Assembly: GCA_017480445.1 (NCBI GenBank)
Contig: JAFVAO010000046.1
Coordinates: 1-64,000 of the forward strand
Length of the DNA: 64,000 nucleotides
Direction of reading: 5' to 3'
Origin: Lachnospiraceae bacterium
GTDB lineage: Bacteria; Bacillota; Clostridia; Lachnospirales; Lachnospiraceae
Shown: in pieces, positions 24,947 through 33,739 of the stretch
Position numbering within the stretch: the first letter of the stretch is position 1
Layout of the letters: each line of letters opens with the position of its first letter
Made by a program: the position numbers and the translations under genes
Notes under the pieces: generated by a model
Seen by the model: the letters and a program-made list of their open reading frames with translations, nothing else
What the model was told of the DNA's origin: nothing
Databases searched by the model: none

Positions 24947-25183
24947 ATGTTGGATGAAGATTACGGCTACTTGGAGATACGCCTGAATGAGATCATGAAA
25001 CAAAAGGGGCTTACCAAGAATAAATTGTCACATAAAGTGGAAATGAACTGGAAACAGATCGATAAGTATTGCAGCGGTGTGGTGACCAGACTGGATGTTT
25101 ATGTGCTCTGTAAGCTGTGTACGGTATTGGACTGCCGGATCGAGGATTTGCTGGTGTTTCATCCGGCGGAAAAGAATGAGTGA
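24947..25183 (+). CDS. XRE-family (Cro/CI-type) DNA-binding protein
   Basis: 78 residues: one helix-turn-helix domain (IRLNEIMKQKGLTKNKLSHK, then the recognition segment WKQIDKYCSG) and the closing CRIEDLLVFHPAE. The ATG at 24947 has AGAGGG seven bases upstream; a GTG at 24917 is in frame but has no ribosome site. Small Cro/CI-like proteins of this size are usually local repressors or parts of mobile elements. No target gene is evident. Confidence 0.75.
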   Translation: MLDEDYGYLEIRLNEIMKQKGLTKNKLSHKVEMNWKQIDKYCSGVVTRLDVYVLCKLCTVLDCRIEDLLVFHPAEKNE

Positions 25184-25270
25184 GTGTATAGGGATATCAT
25201 CGTCTACGGAAAAGGCGTGAGACTAAGGTTTTATGCGGGTGTATTCGGCAACTAAATGGGAAGTGGAGTT

Positions 25271-25450
25271 ATGCCAACAATAAAGCCGGTTTCTGAACCG
25301 TGGAATGGCACAAAGGTGATCAGTGAAGTAAAATATGGAAATATTCAAGTAACAATGATGTTTCGCGAACATCACCGGATTCCAGTATGTTCAAGATTGA
25401 GGCTGGAAGTTTATCGGTGGTGTTTTCGTATTTTCCCCAGAATCAAATAG
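25271..25450 (+). CDS. small hypothetical ORF, possible mobile-element remnant
   Basis: 59 residues (MPTIKPVSEPWNGTKVIS…) after GGAAGTGGAG. The C-terminal RWCFRIFPRIK is basic and aromatic. Not recognised; the surroundings (an XRE gene upstream, otherwise empty DNA at 25184-25503) would fit a decayed mobile element. Coding status is uncertain. Confidence 0.25.
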   Translation: MPTIKPVSEPWNGTKVISEVKYGNIQVTMMFREHHRIPVCSRLRLEVYRWCFRIFPRIK

Positions 25451-25503
25451 TGGAAAGTTTAATATTATAGAGTTGTAACGGCAGCCAAATTCATCAAGAA
25501 GTC

Positions 25504-25532
25504 TTGCCAGCTTTTGTCATATGTGCTATAAC
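25504..25532 (+). promoter_or_regulatory. promoter of the secreted Ig-repeat protein gene
   Basis: TTGCCA (25504-25509), a 17-bp spacer and TATAAC (25527-25532), about 120 bases upstream of the start codon. Confidence 0.6.
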
Positions 25533-25653
25533 TTAAGTATAATTTTGAAATATGCCTAAAAATCGGCTATTTCAATACTTTGACTACACTTTGAATTGAA
25601 TGTTCCCAATAACCTTTCGTTCAAAGCAGTTCACACAAGAAGGGGAAAATCAC

Positions 25654-28143
25654 ATGAAAAAACAACAGTTCCTAAAACAGATTTTAGCTCTGACACTGGC
25701 AATTTCCATGACAATGTTGCCGGTTCCCGCGAAGGCGGCAGACCATACAGAAGGGGATGTGTATGCAGAAGAAGATGTGTATGCGGAAGCAGCACCTGCA
25801 GAAGCAGACGTAGCCGGCCTTTACACAACAGATGCCGGGGATGATAATAATGAGTCGATGCCTGAGCCGGTGCATACGACGGACGGGGCGGATGTCATAA
25901 AAGCAAATACCATCCGACTGACAGATGCGGATTCGAGTACTTCCGGACATCTCTATCCGGGCGGAAAGATCACGCTGACGGCAATCCGTTATGATGCAGA
26001 AAAGCAGCCGCTGAAAAACCCGGCGCTGAAATGGACGGTATCGGAACCGAAGCTGGTTTCGGTTGTTGCCAAAAAGAACGGTGAGGCGACTGTTTCCGTG
26101 AAGGCGAAACAGCTTGAAGAAGTAAAGAAGGTCGTCATCACGGTAGCTACAAAGGAGAAAGATGCTACGAAAGTGATCTCGGCAACGTATGAACTGACGC
26201 TTTATCCTTCGCCGGTGGATGAATTGAACGGCATCACCTGTCTGACAGATAGTCCGCTTCTTGATTCCTATGAACAAAAATGCGTAGCTGCATCAGACGG
26301 CAAGTTCCTGATCGTCGGAAACCGGGCTGTTTTCAGGGCAGATGCCGTGATCCGTACAAAGGATATGAACGAGGCTGACGATTACCAGAAGTTCATTGAC
26401 TGGACAATATCCGGCAAGAAATGTACTGTTTGTGCGAATGATGACAACACGGTGACGGTGACAGCGCTGAAGAAAGGAACTGCAACGGTTAAGGCCACAG
26501 TATTTCTCGCAAACGGGAAAAAGGTTTCAAAGACCTTTAAGATCACGGTCGTGGATGAGCCGGTTTCTGCCCTTTCCATCGGCTCCACAACGGACGGCGC
26601 GGATCATGCATCCGTTTTTCCGAAGCAGAAGATGACGATCTCTGCGGTATCCGTTCTTCAGAGGGAAAATGCTATACCTGCCAAGTTAAAGTTCGAAGTT
26701 TCCGAGAAGAAACTTGTCTCTGCGAAATATGATAAAAAAACCGGACTGATCACGCTTTCTGTCTTGAAAAACAAGGTGGATGCTCCTGTGGAAGTCACTG
26801 TGAAAGCCGTGATCGATCAGAAAAAGCTCTGCGCGCAGACCAAGCTGGAAGGCACGCTTTACAGCGGTGTGGTGGAAGATACTTTCAAACTGACTGTTCT
26901 GCCTTCTCCGATGCAATCTGTTTCCGGGATCAATGCACCAAGAGCGATGACGCTCGGACAGAGCGAGGATCTGACGCTCTCTTTGGAAGGCACGGCAGAA
27001 CCTTCGTTGATCACCTGGAGCAGCTCCGCGAAGAAGATCATGACCGTGGATGCATCGGGAAAGGTGACAGCACTGAAAAAGGGCAAGGCGAAAATTACAG
27101 CCAAGGCGCTTCTTGCAAATGGCAAAACCGTATCCAAGAGTACGACCATCGAAGTGATCGATCTCATGACAGTACTGAAGATGAAACGTGAAATTTACCT
27201 GGCCGGTCTCGGATATGAAAGTACGGTCAAGGTGACTGCAGTGAAAAACGGCTATGGTAAGGTAAACTGGAGCTTCGCAGGAGACAGCAAATATGCGACC
27301 GGTGCGGAGAGTGATACCAATACCGCAGATTCCGAGACAGAGTCCTTTGATGTGATCGTTTCCAAGGAAGCTCCTGAGGACATGGAATTCACAGTGACTG
27401 CATCCTTCGGTGAGGCAGAAAACAAACTCACCTGCAGTTCGAAGATCAAGGTCATTAAAGGGGATCCTTCGATCATGCAGTATGAAAACAACATCATGAA
27501 TACGCCCTGTGATGCCGCGATTGAAGGCGATATGAAGCTCTCCGGCAAGGGAACAGGGTATCATGCGAAATTTGTCCTTCAGAACGCGACGGCGGCAGTC
27601 AGCTTCGGCCTCCAGTATGACCAGGGCGCAGGGGGCGGATATGGCGGAAAGACGGCATTCCTTGTAGAGAATATCACGCAATCCAGCCAGAAATATTCCA
27701 GGCACGGGCTTGGTTCCCGAGATGAATACTGGCATGTCATGATGACTTATACTGAGGCGACCGATACCATTAACTGCTATGTGGACGGAGAACTCGTAGC
27801 CAGCGTCAAGAATAAGAAATTCAAAGATGCAAATGGTGTCTGCAGCGTGTTGCAGGGTTCGCTCGAGGGCGCCGGCCGTCTCGAGGGCGATGAGGTAGAT
27901 GTGGAATTTAAGAATGTGAAGCTGAAGAATTGTTCAGAATATGATCCGGATCAGTACTTTGCGCCGAGTATCCGCGAGATCAAGAACAAGGGTATTACGA
28001 TCGAGACCTACGGAGCACCGAATAATTACGGCGAAAACCGATATAAGATTTTCGGAAAGATCCTTGGCCTGAAAGGAAAAGACTGGGATTCAGATCCGAA
28101 TAATGTACAGGGCGTTGTGAATTTCAGCCTCTTCTGGAAATAA
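25654..28143 (+). CDS. large secreted protein with bacterial Ig-like (BIG2) repeats and a LamG-like C-terminus
   Basis: 829 residues. A cleavable signal peptide (MKKQQFLKQILALTLAIS… PVPAKA) follows AGAAGGGGAAAATC; the ATG at 25600 is in frame but has no ribosome site. An acidic linker comes next, then at least three BIG2-type modules, recognisable by ITWSSSAKKIMTVDASGKVTALKKGKAKITAKA and by similar VTALKKGTATVKATV and VSVVAKKNGEATVSVKAKQ segments. Residues ~620-790 look like a concanavalin/LamG-type sandwich (HAKFVLQNATAAVSFGLQYD, INCYVDGELVASVKNKKF). No LPxTG motif or membrane anchor is seen at the C-terminus. Probably an extracellular binding protein for carbohydrate or matrix; the ligand is unknown. 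Confidence 0.8.
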   Translation: MKKQQFLKQILALTLAISMTMLPVPAKAADHTEGDVYAEEDVYAEAAPAEADVAGLYTTDAGDDNNESMPEPVHTTDGADVIKANTIRLTDADSSTSGHLYPGGKITLTAIRYDAEKQPLKNPALKWTVSEPKLVSVVAKKNGEATVSVKAKQLEEVKKVVITVATKEKDATKVISATYELTLYPSPVDELNGITCLTDSPLLDSYEQKCVAASDGKFLIVGNRAVFRADAVIRTKDMNEADDYQKFIDWTISGKKCTVCANDDNTVTVTALKKGTATVKATVFLANGKKVSKTFKITVVDEPVSALSIGSTTDGADHASVFPKQKMTISAVSVLQRENAIPAKLKFEVSEKKLVSAKYDKKTGLITLSVLKNKVDAPVEVTVKAVIDQKKLCAQTKLEGTLYSGVVEDTFKLTVLPSPMQSVSGINAPRAMTLGQSEDLTLSLEGTAEPSLITWSSSAKKIMTVDASGKVTALKKGKAKITAKALLANGKTVSKSTTIEVIDLMTVLKMKREIYLAGLGYESTVKVTAVKNGYGKVNWSFAGDSKYATGAESDTNTADSETESFDVIVSKEAPEDMEFTVTASFGEAENKLTCSSKIKVIKGDPSIMQYENNIMNTPCDAAIEGDMKLSGKGTGYHAKFVLQNATAAVSFGLQYDQGAGGGYGGKTAFLVENITQSSQKYSRHGLGSRDEYWHVMMTYTEATDTINCYVDGELVASVKNKKFKDANGVCSVLQGSLEGAGRLEGDEVDVEFKNVKLKNCSEYDPDQYFAPSIREIKNKGITIETYGAPNNYGENRYKIFGKILGLKGKDWDSDPNNVQGVVNFSLFWK

Positions 28144-28150
28144 CCATACA

Positions 28151-28206
28151 GAGCCTTGCGGAAAGCATCTCCCCATGCAGGGGATTTGCACCGCGGGCTC
28201 TTTTTT
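28151..28206 (+). terminator. rho-independent terminator after the Ig-repeat gene
   Basis: GAGCC…GCGG pairs with CCGC…GGCTC, an inner ATCTCCCC/GGGGAT hairpin sits in the loop, and TTTTTT follows. Confidence 0.65.
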
Positions 28207-28253
28207 ATAGCTTGACAGCGGATGCCTTTCATCCTGCCCCCAGGGGCAAATAA

Positions 28254-28296
28254 CAAAAAAAGAGGGTTTCAGGAAATTGCAAAATCCTGAAACCCT
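28254..28296 (-). terminator. rho-independent terminator of tRNA-Leu
   Basis: On the minus strand GGGTTTCAGGA pairs with TCCTGAAACCC and is followed by TCTTTTTTT. Confidence 0.85.
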
Positions 28297-28309
28297 TGAT
28301 TTTACTGGA

Positions 28310-28393
28310 TGCGGAAGAAGGGACTTGAACCCTCACGGTATTGCTACCACAAGATCCTTAGTCTTGCTCGTCTGCCAGTTCCGACACTTCCGC
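28310..28393 (-). tRNA. tRNA-Leu (anticodon AAG)
   Basis: An 84-nt class II tRNA. Acceptor stem GCGGAAG/CTTCCGC, D-arm with GGCAGAC, anticodon stem CAAGA/TCTTG with loop CTAAGGA (anticodon AAG, codon CUU), long variable arm typical of leucine, T-arm GAGGGTTCAAGTCCCTT, discriminator A. CCA is not encoded directly. A at position 34 is unusual for a bacterial leucine tRNA. Confidence 0.9.
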
Positions 28394-28413
28394 GTACGCA
28401 TCGCGCAAGTAAT

Positions 28414-28442
28414 ATATTAGCATTATCCAGATCGAAAGTCAA
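28414..28442 (-). promoter_or_regulatory. sigma-A-type promoter of tRNA-Leu
   Basis: On the minus strand: TTGACT (28442-28437), 17-bp spacer, TAATAT (28419-28414), about 20 bases before the tRNA. Confidence 0.7.
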
Positions 28443-28506
28443 TTGTTTTTTTAAAATTTCCTGTTTTCGCTGCCGCGCTCAAAACAGCGGTTCCGCCCAG
28501 CACTGT

Positions 28507-29784
28507 TTAGCGGATCCATCCCCAACAGATCGCCAAGAACTCTCCCAGATAATACATACCCCGCAGCCAGAGGAAAGTGCCGATTCCCGCCAGGAAAAGC
28601 CGGTGTCTGGGATCCGGCAGCGCGTCGGCGATATCCTCAGCCTGTGACAGCAGCACACAGAGCAGGAGGCACATGGTGCCGAAGGAGGCGCGGTCCGGAT
28701 AGTGCGGGGACAGCACCATAGCGCCCCAGGACAGGAGCGCGCCGATCAACAAAAGTACTTCTTTTTTGTGCAGGCGGTTCTTCAAAATGCACAGGTTGAT
28801 AAGCAGAGCGGCAGCGGTCACTGTGATTACGGGGAACAGATACTCCCAGGCGCCCTTGCAGATACCGTACATGCGCAGGAAAAGCTGCCAGAGGGTGCCG
28901 TAGTTGTTGCTGGCGATCTCCGCGCTGCGCACGCCATTTCCGGGGGCGACAATCATGAGGATGCTGCCGGCCAGACTAAAGAGGCTGCCGAGCGGCATCC
29001 AGAGCGGAAGAGAATGGTGCTCCTTCCAAAACAGGTACATGATCAGCACGGTCAGCAGGAAGACGGCGGGTCCCATGTTCTCATTCGTCCAACCGCACAG
29101 AAGGCCCAGCACAGGAGCCAGAATGAGGAACAACAGTCCGACGCCCTTGTTTGCCTCGGTTACACTCCCGGCAGGCTGGCCTTGTGCCTTGCCTGTTCGC
29201 ACGGCAGGGTGCTTCCGCTGCTCCGGCAGCTCCAGCGCGTCCAGATACATCCACAGAAATGCGAGAATCAGGACGGTCGTGTAGAGATAGTTGCAGGCAC
29301 CGGTCTGCCAGTACATGCTCATTTTCCAGTTGGCGTTCAGGCCGTGCAGCAGGCCGATGGTCAGCGTGGTGAAGGCGAACAGCCGATCGCGGCGGATACC
29401 CATGATGGCGTTGAGCATCCAGGACAATAGCAGGATGACCGCCACATTGAGCAGATCCGACACCGGCTCGCTTAAATAGAGCAGAATCAGTTGGTCGATG
29501 GTGTGGGCAACGGTGCGGCCGCCCCAGTTTTGATAGTGCCAGATCTGCGCCTGCACGATATCCTGCAGGGAGGAGAGCGGCGTCTCGGAGGACAGCACGG
29601 TGGCATACCATTCGTCGTCCATCATGATCGGCACGGCGCGCTGGGTTTTCCAAATGACCAGAAGTCCTATGATAAACAGGGCGGTCCAGAATAACCGGCC
29701 CATCGGAAGTCTTTTTTGTATGGCAGGCGCAGCTGCGTCGGCCTTGGTTGTCTGTCGCTGGTTCTTACTTTGTGTCATAGTCAT
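28507..29784 (-). CDS. polytopic membrane protein, DUF6056-like
   Basis: 425 residues with roughly ten hydrophobic segments (first at residues ~30-45). After the first helix comes an extracytoplasmic loop with MMDDEWYATVLSS and HYQNWGGRTVAHTIDQL; an acidic DDE motif in this loop position is shared with C-type polytopic glycosyltransferases, and the family as I recall it is DUF6056. The last residues (YLGEFLAICWGWIR) are hydrophobic. A glycan or teichoic-acid transfer role is possible but unproven. It is a single gene upstream of tRNA-Leu on the same strand and divergent from the nuclease-ATPase gene. Confidence 0.65.
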   Translation of the reverse strand: MTMTQSKNQRQTTKADAAAPAIQKRLPMGRLFWTALFIIGLLVIWKTQRAVPIMMDDEWYATVLSSETPLSSLQDIVQAQIWHYQNWGGRTVAHTIDQLILLYLSEPVSDLLNVAVILLLSWMLNAIMGIRRDRLFAFTTLTIGLLHGLNANWKMSMYWQTGACNYLYTTVLILAFLWMYLDALELPEQRKHPAVRTGKAQGQPAGSVTEANKGVGLLFLILAPVLGLLCGWTNENMGPAVFLLTVLIMYLFWKEHHSLPLWMPLGSLFSLAGSILMIVAPGNGVRSAEIASNNYGTLWQLFLRMYGICKGAWEYLFPVITVTAAALLINLCILKNRLHKKEVLLLIGALLSWGAMVLSPHYPDRASFGTMCLLLCVLLSQAEDIADALPDPRHRLFLAGIGTFLWLRGMYYLGEFLAICWGWIR

Positions 29785-29916
29785 GCCTTTCGCGTATGGT
29801 TTGCATCTGTTCCCATACTAGCCTACCTATCCCGAAAAGTCAAGAAATCCTGCGGGTGGAGAAAATGCCAAATTTGTTTGCAGATTCTGCCGGCCAATAT
29901 GGCAAGCAAGTTTTAC

Positions 29917-29945
29917 TTTTGTTCTGTGCATAAATACGTTATACT
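29917..29945 (+). promoter_or_regulatory. possible promoter of the nuclease-ATPase gene
   Basis: TATACT at 29940-29945 is a good -10 box; the -35 position 17 bp upstream (TTTTGT) is weak. Confidence 0.35.
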
Positions 29946-29983
29946 GGAAGTAGCTGGAAAACAAAAAACGGCAGGTAAGAGAT

Positions 29984-31468
29984 ATGAGACCGATCAATAT
30001 TTATGCGCTGACGCGGGTGGCGGATCCGATGGATCTGGAACGCCTGGAGCGGCAAATGTCCGGGCGCAGGCAATATCTGAAAATCAAAGAGTGGGAGATC
30101 GCGGGATTGCGGGATTTCTGCGGACGGTTGGCGACGGTGCTGCCGGGCGCGGAAGCGCTGCGCTTTTATTATTCCTTCGTGATGCCCAAGCTGGGCAAAG
30201 AATTCGACCTGCTGCGTGTGAACGACGATTGTGTGGTCAATGTGGAGTTAAAGAGCGGCGACGTGTCTGACGAGGTGATTCGCAGGCAGCTCGTGCAGAA
30301 CCGCTATTATCTGGCGACATTGGGTAAAAATATGTACTCCTACACCTATGTAAACGGGACGGATCGTCTGGTGCGGCTCTCCAACAGCGGCAGGCTGGTG
30401 GAGGCGGCGTGGGAGGAGCTGGCGCAGGTGCTTGCGCGGCAGCAGAATTGTTATGACGGCGCCATCGAGGAGTTGTTCAAGGAAGACCGCTATCTGATCT
30501 CGCCCCTGACGGATCCGGGACGTTTTCTGCGGCAGGAATACTTTTTGACTTCACAGCAGCGGGATATCAAAAAACATATTCTGGGCAGCATCGCCGGGAC
30601 TGCACGGGGAGATGCGTGTTCGGTGCAGGGGTTTACCGGTCTCCCGGGCACCGGCAAAACGCTGCTTTTGTACGATATTGCGATGCAGCTCTCACGGTGG
30701 GATAAGGTGTGCGTGTTTCACTTTGGTTCTCATGAGAAAGAGCTGGAGCAGCTGGATGAGAGGCTTAAACGGATCGACTTTTTTTACTGTGAGACACAAG
30801 GCGCGCGGGAGGGAACCGGTGTACCGCAGGTGCAGACCGTGTACAGTGCGATCCTTGTGGATGAGGGACACAGACTGGACGGGGAGGCGCTTAAGCATAT
30901 TTTGACATATGCGCAGGAATGGCGGGCACCGCTGATTTTTTCCTATGATTGCGAGGATGCGATTTCACCCATGGAGCGACAGCTGGCGGGTGCGGAGTTG
31001 ATTGAGGCGCTTTCCGGATACGTCCGGTACCATCTGACCAATCGAATCCGTATGAACAGTGAGTTGTCGGCGTTTATCGGTTGTATGATGTACCGCAAGA
31101 GCGGCAATCACAGGCAGGAATATCCGTCCGTCTCCCTTGTTTATGCAAATGATGCGGCGGAGGAAGCGCGCTTGCTGCAGCTTTTTGAGGGGGATGGTTT
31201 TGTCCATATTCAGGACGCGGCAATGGCTGCCTGCAAGGAGTATGACCGTGTGGTCATGTGTGTGGATGAGCGGTTCTATTACGATGAGCGCGGTTTTCTG
31301 CGGCACACCGAAGCGGAAGCGGCACCGTATGCGGAGTCCGGCGTGCGCAATCTGTTTCACGGTTTGAGCAGAGCGAAACTGCAGGTGGCGGTTATTGTGC
31401 GCAATAATCCGGATCTGTTGGATGCGCTGCTGGCGATCGTGCAGAAGCGCAGGGAAAAAACCGGATAA
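29984..31468 (+). CDS. PD-(D/E)XK-type nuclease domain fused to a DUF2075-like ATPase
   Basis: 494 residues in two parts. Residues ~60-110 carry a nuclease-like core: EFDLLRVNDD followed by VVNVELKSG, giving D75 and E88-x-K90 (compare NERD-type PD-(D/E)XK domains). Residues ~185-490 form a P-loop NTPase with Walker A GLPGTGKT (219-226), Walker B AILVDEGH (289-296), an FSYDCED sensor and a C-terminal GLSRAKLQVAV like UvrD-type helicases; this is the DUF2075 architecture. The ribosome site is GGTAAGAGAT. It is a single gene with no partner. Such fusions occur in mobile or defence contexts, so a role in acting on foreign nucleic acid is possible. Confidence 0.7.
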   Translation: MRPINIYALTRVADPMDLERLERQMSGRRQYLKIKEWEIAGLRDFCGRLATVLPGAEALRFYYSFVMPKLGKEFDLLRVNDDCVVNVELKSGDVSDEVIRRQLVQNRYYLATLGKNMYSYTYVNGTDRLVRLSNSGRLVEAAWEELAQVLARQQNCYDGAIEELFKEDRYLISPLTDPGRFLRQEYFLTSQQRDIKKHILGSIAGTARGDACSVQGFTGLPGTGKTLLLYDIAMQLSRWDKVCVFHFGSHEKELEQLDERLKRIDFFYCETQGAREGTGVPQVQTVYSAILVDEGHRLDGEALKHILTYAQEWRAPLIFSYDCEDAISPMERQLAGAELIEALSGYVRYHLTNRIRMNSELSAFIGCMMYRKSGNHRQEYPSVSLVYANDAAEEARLLQLFEGDGFVHIQDAAMAACKEYDRVVMCVDERFYYDERGFLRHTEAEAAPYAESGVRNLFHGLSRAKLQVAVIVRNNPDLLDALLAIVQKRREKTG

Positions 31469-31472
31469 TCGC

Positions 31473-31501
31473 TTGCATTGTAGGGTGTTTTCTTTTATCA
31501 T
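31473..31501 (+). promoter_or_regulatory. promoter of the CooC-HgdB cluster
   Basis: TTGCAT (31473-31478), 17-bp spacer, TATCAT (31496-31501), about 85 bases before the CooC start codon. Confidence 0.5.
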
Positions 31502-31586
31502 ATAAGATATGTTGCGGGTATTGAAAAGCGGGGCGCGCGGATCGTCGGATCCGTGGTCGCGCGTGAATGATGGGAGGATAGAGCGG

Positions 31587-32375
31587 ATGCAGGAGCAGAA
31601 CAAATCGAACGAAAGAAAGACGAAGATTCTGGCGGTAGCCGGGAAGGGCGGTGTGGGGAAGACATCGCTTGCGGCGGCACTTGTGAAGACGCTGGTGAAG
31701 GAGTTTCCGGACAAGAAGATTCTGGCGATTGATGCGGATCCGGCGGTGGGACTGTCCAGCGTACTGAATGTGGAAGTGCCCCAGACCATAGACGATATCC
31801 GTAAGAAGGTGATTCAGACGGTGGAGGATGGGGATACCAAGTCTGCGGTCGAGCTCCTTGCAGAAGCCAAGTATGATATATATGATGCAATCGTGGAGCA
31901 GGACGGTTATGCGTTTATCGCCATTGGACGCCCGGAGTCCGCGGGATGTTACTGCAAGATCAACTCTTACCTCAAGGAGGTCATCACGCTGATCTCGGAC
32001 GGTTTCGACTATGTGGTGATCGACGGCGAGGCGGGTATCGAGCAGATCAACCGCCGCGTCATGGAGAAGGTGACGCACTTGATATTAGTGACGGATGCCA
32101 GCAGGAAGGGCTGTCAGGTCATCCAGACCATCAAGAAGGTGGCGGACGAGCTTGTCATGTATGAAAAATACGGCGTGGTGGCAAACCGCATTCCGGAGAA
32201 AGAACTGGCGGAACAGATGGATATCGGCGGCATGCCGCTTCTGGCAGCGATAGAGTCGGATAAGGAGCTGGCTTCCTGCGACATGAAGGGCGAGAATGTA
32301 TTTTATCTGCCGGAGGACGCGAAGATCGTGGCAGGTGCGCGCGAGGCGCTCCGGAAGCTGGAGATAGTGGGCTGA
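31587..32375 (+). CDS. CooC/AcsF-type nickel-insertion ATPase (MinD/SIMIBI family)
   Basis: 262 residues. A deviant Walker A with two lysines (KGGVGKT, residues 20-26), DADPAVGL (switch I) and VVIDGEAGIEQ (Walker B) mark a MinD-like dimeric ATPase. GRPESAGCYCK supplies a C-x-C pair (C121, C123), the metal-binding motif of CooC and AcsF, which insert nickel into CO dehydrogenase or acetyl-CoA synthase. The ATG at 31587 follows GGGAGGATAGAGC; the frame is open upstream to 31509. It lies 26 bases before an HgdB-like gene and is probably co-transcribed. No CODH catalytic subunit is in the window, so its client is likely among the neighbouring metalloproteins. Confidence 0.82.
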   Translation: MQEQNKSNERKTKILAVAGKGGVGKTSLAAALVKTLVKEFPDKKILAIDADPAVGLSSVLNVEVPQTIDDIRKKVIQTVEDGDTKSAVELLAEAKYDIYDAIVEQDGYAFIAIGRPESAGCYCKINSYLKEVITLISDGFDYVVIDGEAGIEQINRRVMEKVTHLILVTDASRKGCQVIQTIKKVADELVMYEKYGVVANRIPEKELAEQMDIGGMPLLAAIESDKELASCDMKGENVFYLPEDAKIVAGAREALRKLEIVG

Positions 32376-32401
32376 CGATAATAGCGCGTAGAGGAAACAA
32401 A

Positions 32402-33610
32402 ATGAAGGATTTAAAACATCTGTATTGCTTTGAAAAATTATTGGAAGACGTGAACAATGACCTCGTGCGGCAGGCGCAGGGGCGGGGCGATCTCGCCATC
32501 GGGCATGTATGCTTCATGATCCCGGAGCCGTTGCTTAATCTGCCGGGATGTTTTTCGGTGCGCCTGCGCGCGCCGAAGACCGGTTCCATCGAGATGGGGA
32601 CATATTACATGAGCAGTATGCTCTGCGAGGGCTGCAGAGCGATCTTGGAGCGCGCTATTGAAGGTGGGTATGAGTTCCTGGACTGTGTGCTGGCGCCGGA
32701 CGCCTGCGCCCAGATGAACCGCTGCGTGGAGAATATTGAGCGGCAGGGATTGTGTTCAAAGGAGAAATTTTTTGTCTCCTATGCGGATGTGCCCCTAAAG
32801 GCGGATGCCACGGGACTGAAGCATTATGTGAAGCAGATGCGCCTGAAGATATTAGAGCCCTTACATAAAGTCTACGGTGTGGACATTTCGGATGATGCCT
32901 TGCGGAAAGCCGTGGAGGCACAGAATGAGATCAGTCGTCTGATCACTGCCATTGGGGAGTTCCGCAAAGAACAAAATCCCCGCATCACAGGCTATGAGTT
33001 TGCGGTGCTGTGTCTGGCGACCTTCTGTTGCCCGAAGGATTTGTTGGTGGAGAAATTGCGGGAGACGTTGGAGGAGTTACAGACCCGCGAGCCAGAGGAG
33101 AAGAACCCTTATCGGGCGAGAGTGGTGGTGGCGGGCTCGGAGATCGACGATCCCGCGTTGGTCAAGCTGATCGAGGAATCCGGGGCGTATGTCTGCGCCG
33201 ACCGGTATTGTTTTGGCTCCCTGCCCGGCAGGCAGGAGATCCTTTTAAATGACGAGGAGGATGTGTTGACCCAGATTTGCCGGGTTTACATGGAATGGGG
33301 CAAGTGTCCCCGCTTTATGAACACGGAGAAGATACTGGAGCGTCAACGGTATATGGACGAGCTGATGAAGGAATACCGAGGGGACGGCATCATTTACCAG
33401 CAGATCAAATTCTGCGATTACTGGGGCTATGAGCGGGCGTCCGCCTTCCACATCATGCGCGAGGAGTACGGCTACCCCGTGCTTTCCGTGGACAGACCCT
33501 ATGTGGTGAACACCTCCGGGCAGCTCCGCACGAGGGTGCAGGCGTTCGTGGAGAGCATGGAAATCAAGGGAATGCAAAAAGAGAGTCCGAAGACAGCGGG
33601 CAACGCCTAA
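32402..33610 (+). CDS. 2-hydroxyacyl-CoA dehydratase/benzoyl-CoA reductase-type subunit (HgdB/BcrC family), smaller subunit
   Basis: 402 residues with the HGD-D fold of FeS subunits that accept electrons from an ATP-driven activase. Cysteines cluster in the first 120 residues (C37, C50, C75, C78, C95, C102, C108, C118), with later ones in TFCCPKD, VCADRYCFG, GKCPRF and KFCDYW. YWGYERASAFHIMREEYG and the C-terminal TRVQAFVESME are typical of the family. It probably pairs with the larger homologue at 36373 and uses the activase at 37988. The number of cysteines would also suit a double-cubane cluster protein. No acyl-CoA metabolism genes are nearby, so the substrate may not be a CoA ester. Confidence 0.8.
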   Translation: MKDLKHLYCFEKLLEDVNNDLVRQAQGRGDLAIGHVCFMIPEPLLNLPGCFSVRLRAPKTGSIEMGTYYMSSMLCEGCRAILERAIEGGYEFLDCVLAPDACAQMNRCVENIERQGLCSKEKFFVSYADVPLKADATGLKHYVKQMRLKILEPLHKVYGVDISDDALRKAVEAQNEISRLITAIGEFRKEQNPRITGYEFAVLCLATFCCPKDLLVEKLRETLEELQTREPEEKNPYRARVVVAGSEIDDPALVKLIEESGAYVCADRYCFGSLPGRQEILLNDEEDVLTQICRVYMEWGKCPRFMNTEKILERQRYMDELMKEYRGDGIIYQQIKFCDYWGYERASAFHIMREEYGYPVLSVDRPYVVNTSGQLRTRVQAFVESMEIKGMQKESPKTAGNA

Positions 33611-33616
33611 AATTCC

Positions 33617-33660
33617 TTGTGAAAGTGTGGATTTCTGCGTATAATAATAGTACGCAGAAA
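33617..33660 (+). promoter_or_regulatory. promoter overlapped by a perfect palindrome
   Basis: TTGTGA (33617-33622), 17-bp spacer and TATAAT (33640-33645). The -10 box sits inside a hairpin, TTTCTGCGTA/TACGCAGAAA (33632-33660), so a repressor bound there would block the promoter of the AAA/PD-(D/E)XK gene; it could also end the upstream transcript weakly. Confidence 0.55.
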
Positions 33661-33739
33661 GACAGATACGGTGAAACCCGCCGCGGCACAGATCATGAAA
33701 ACGGCGGCGTACAGATAGGAAACATGCGGGAGGTGCGCT

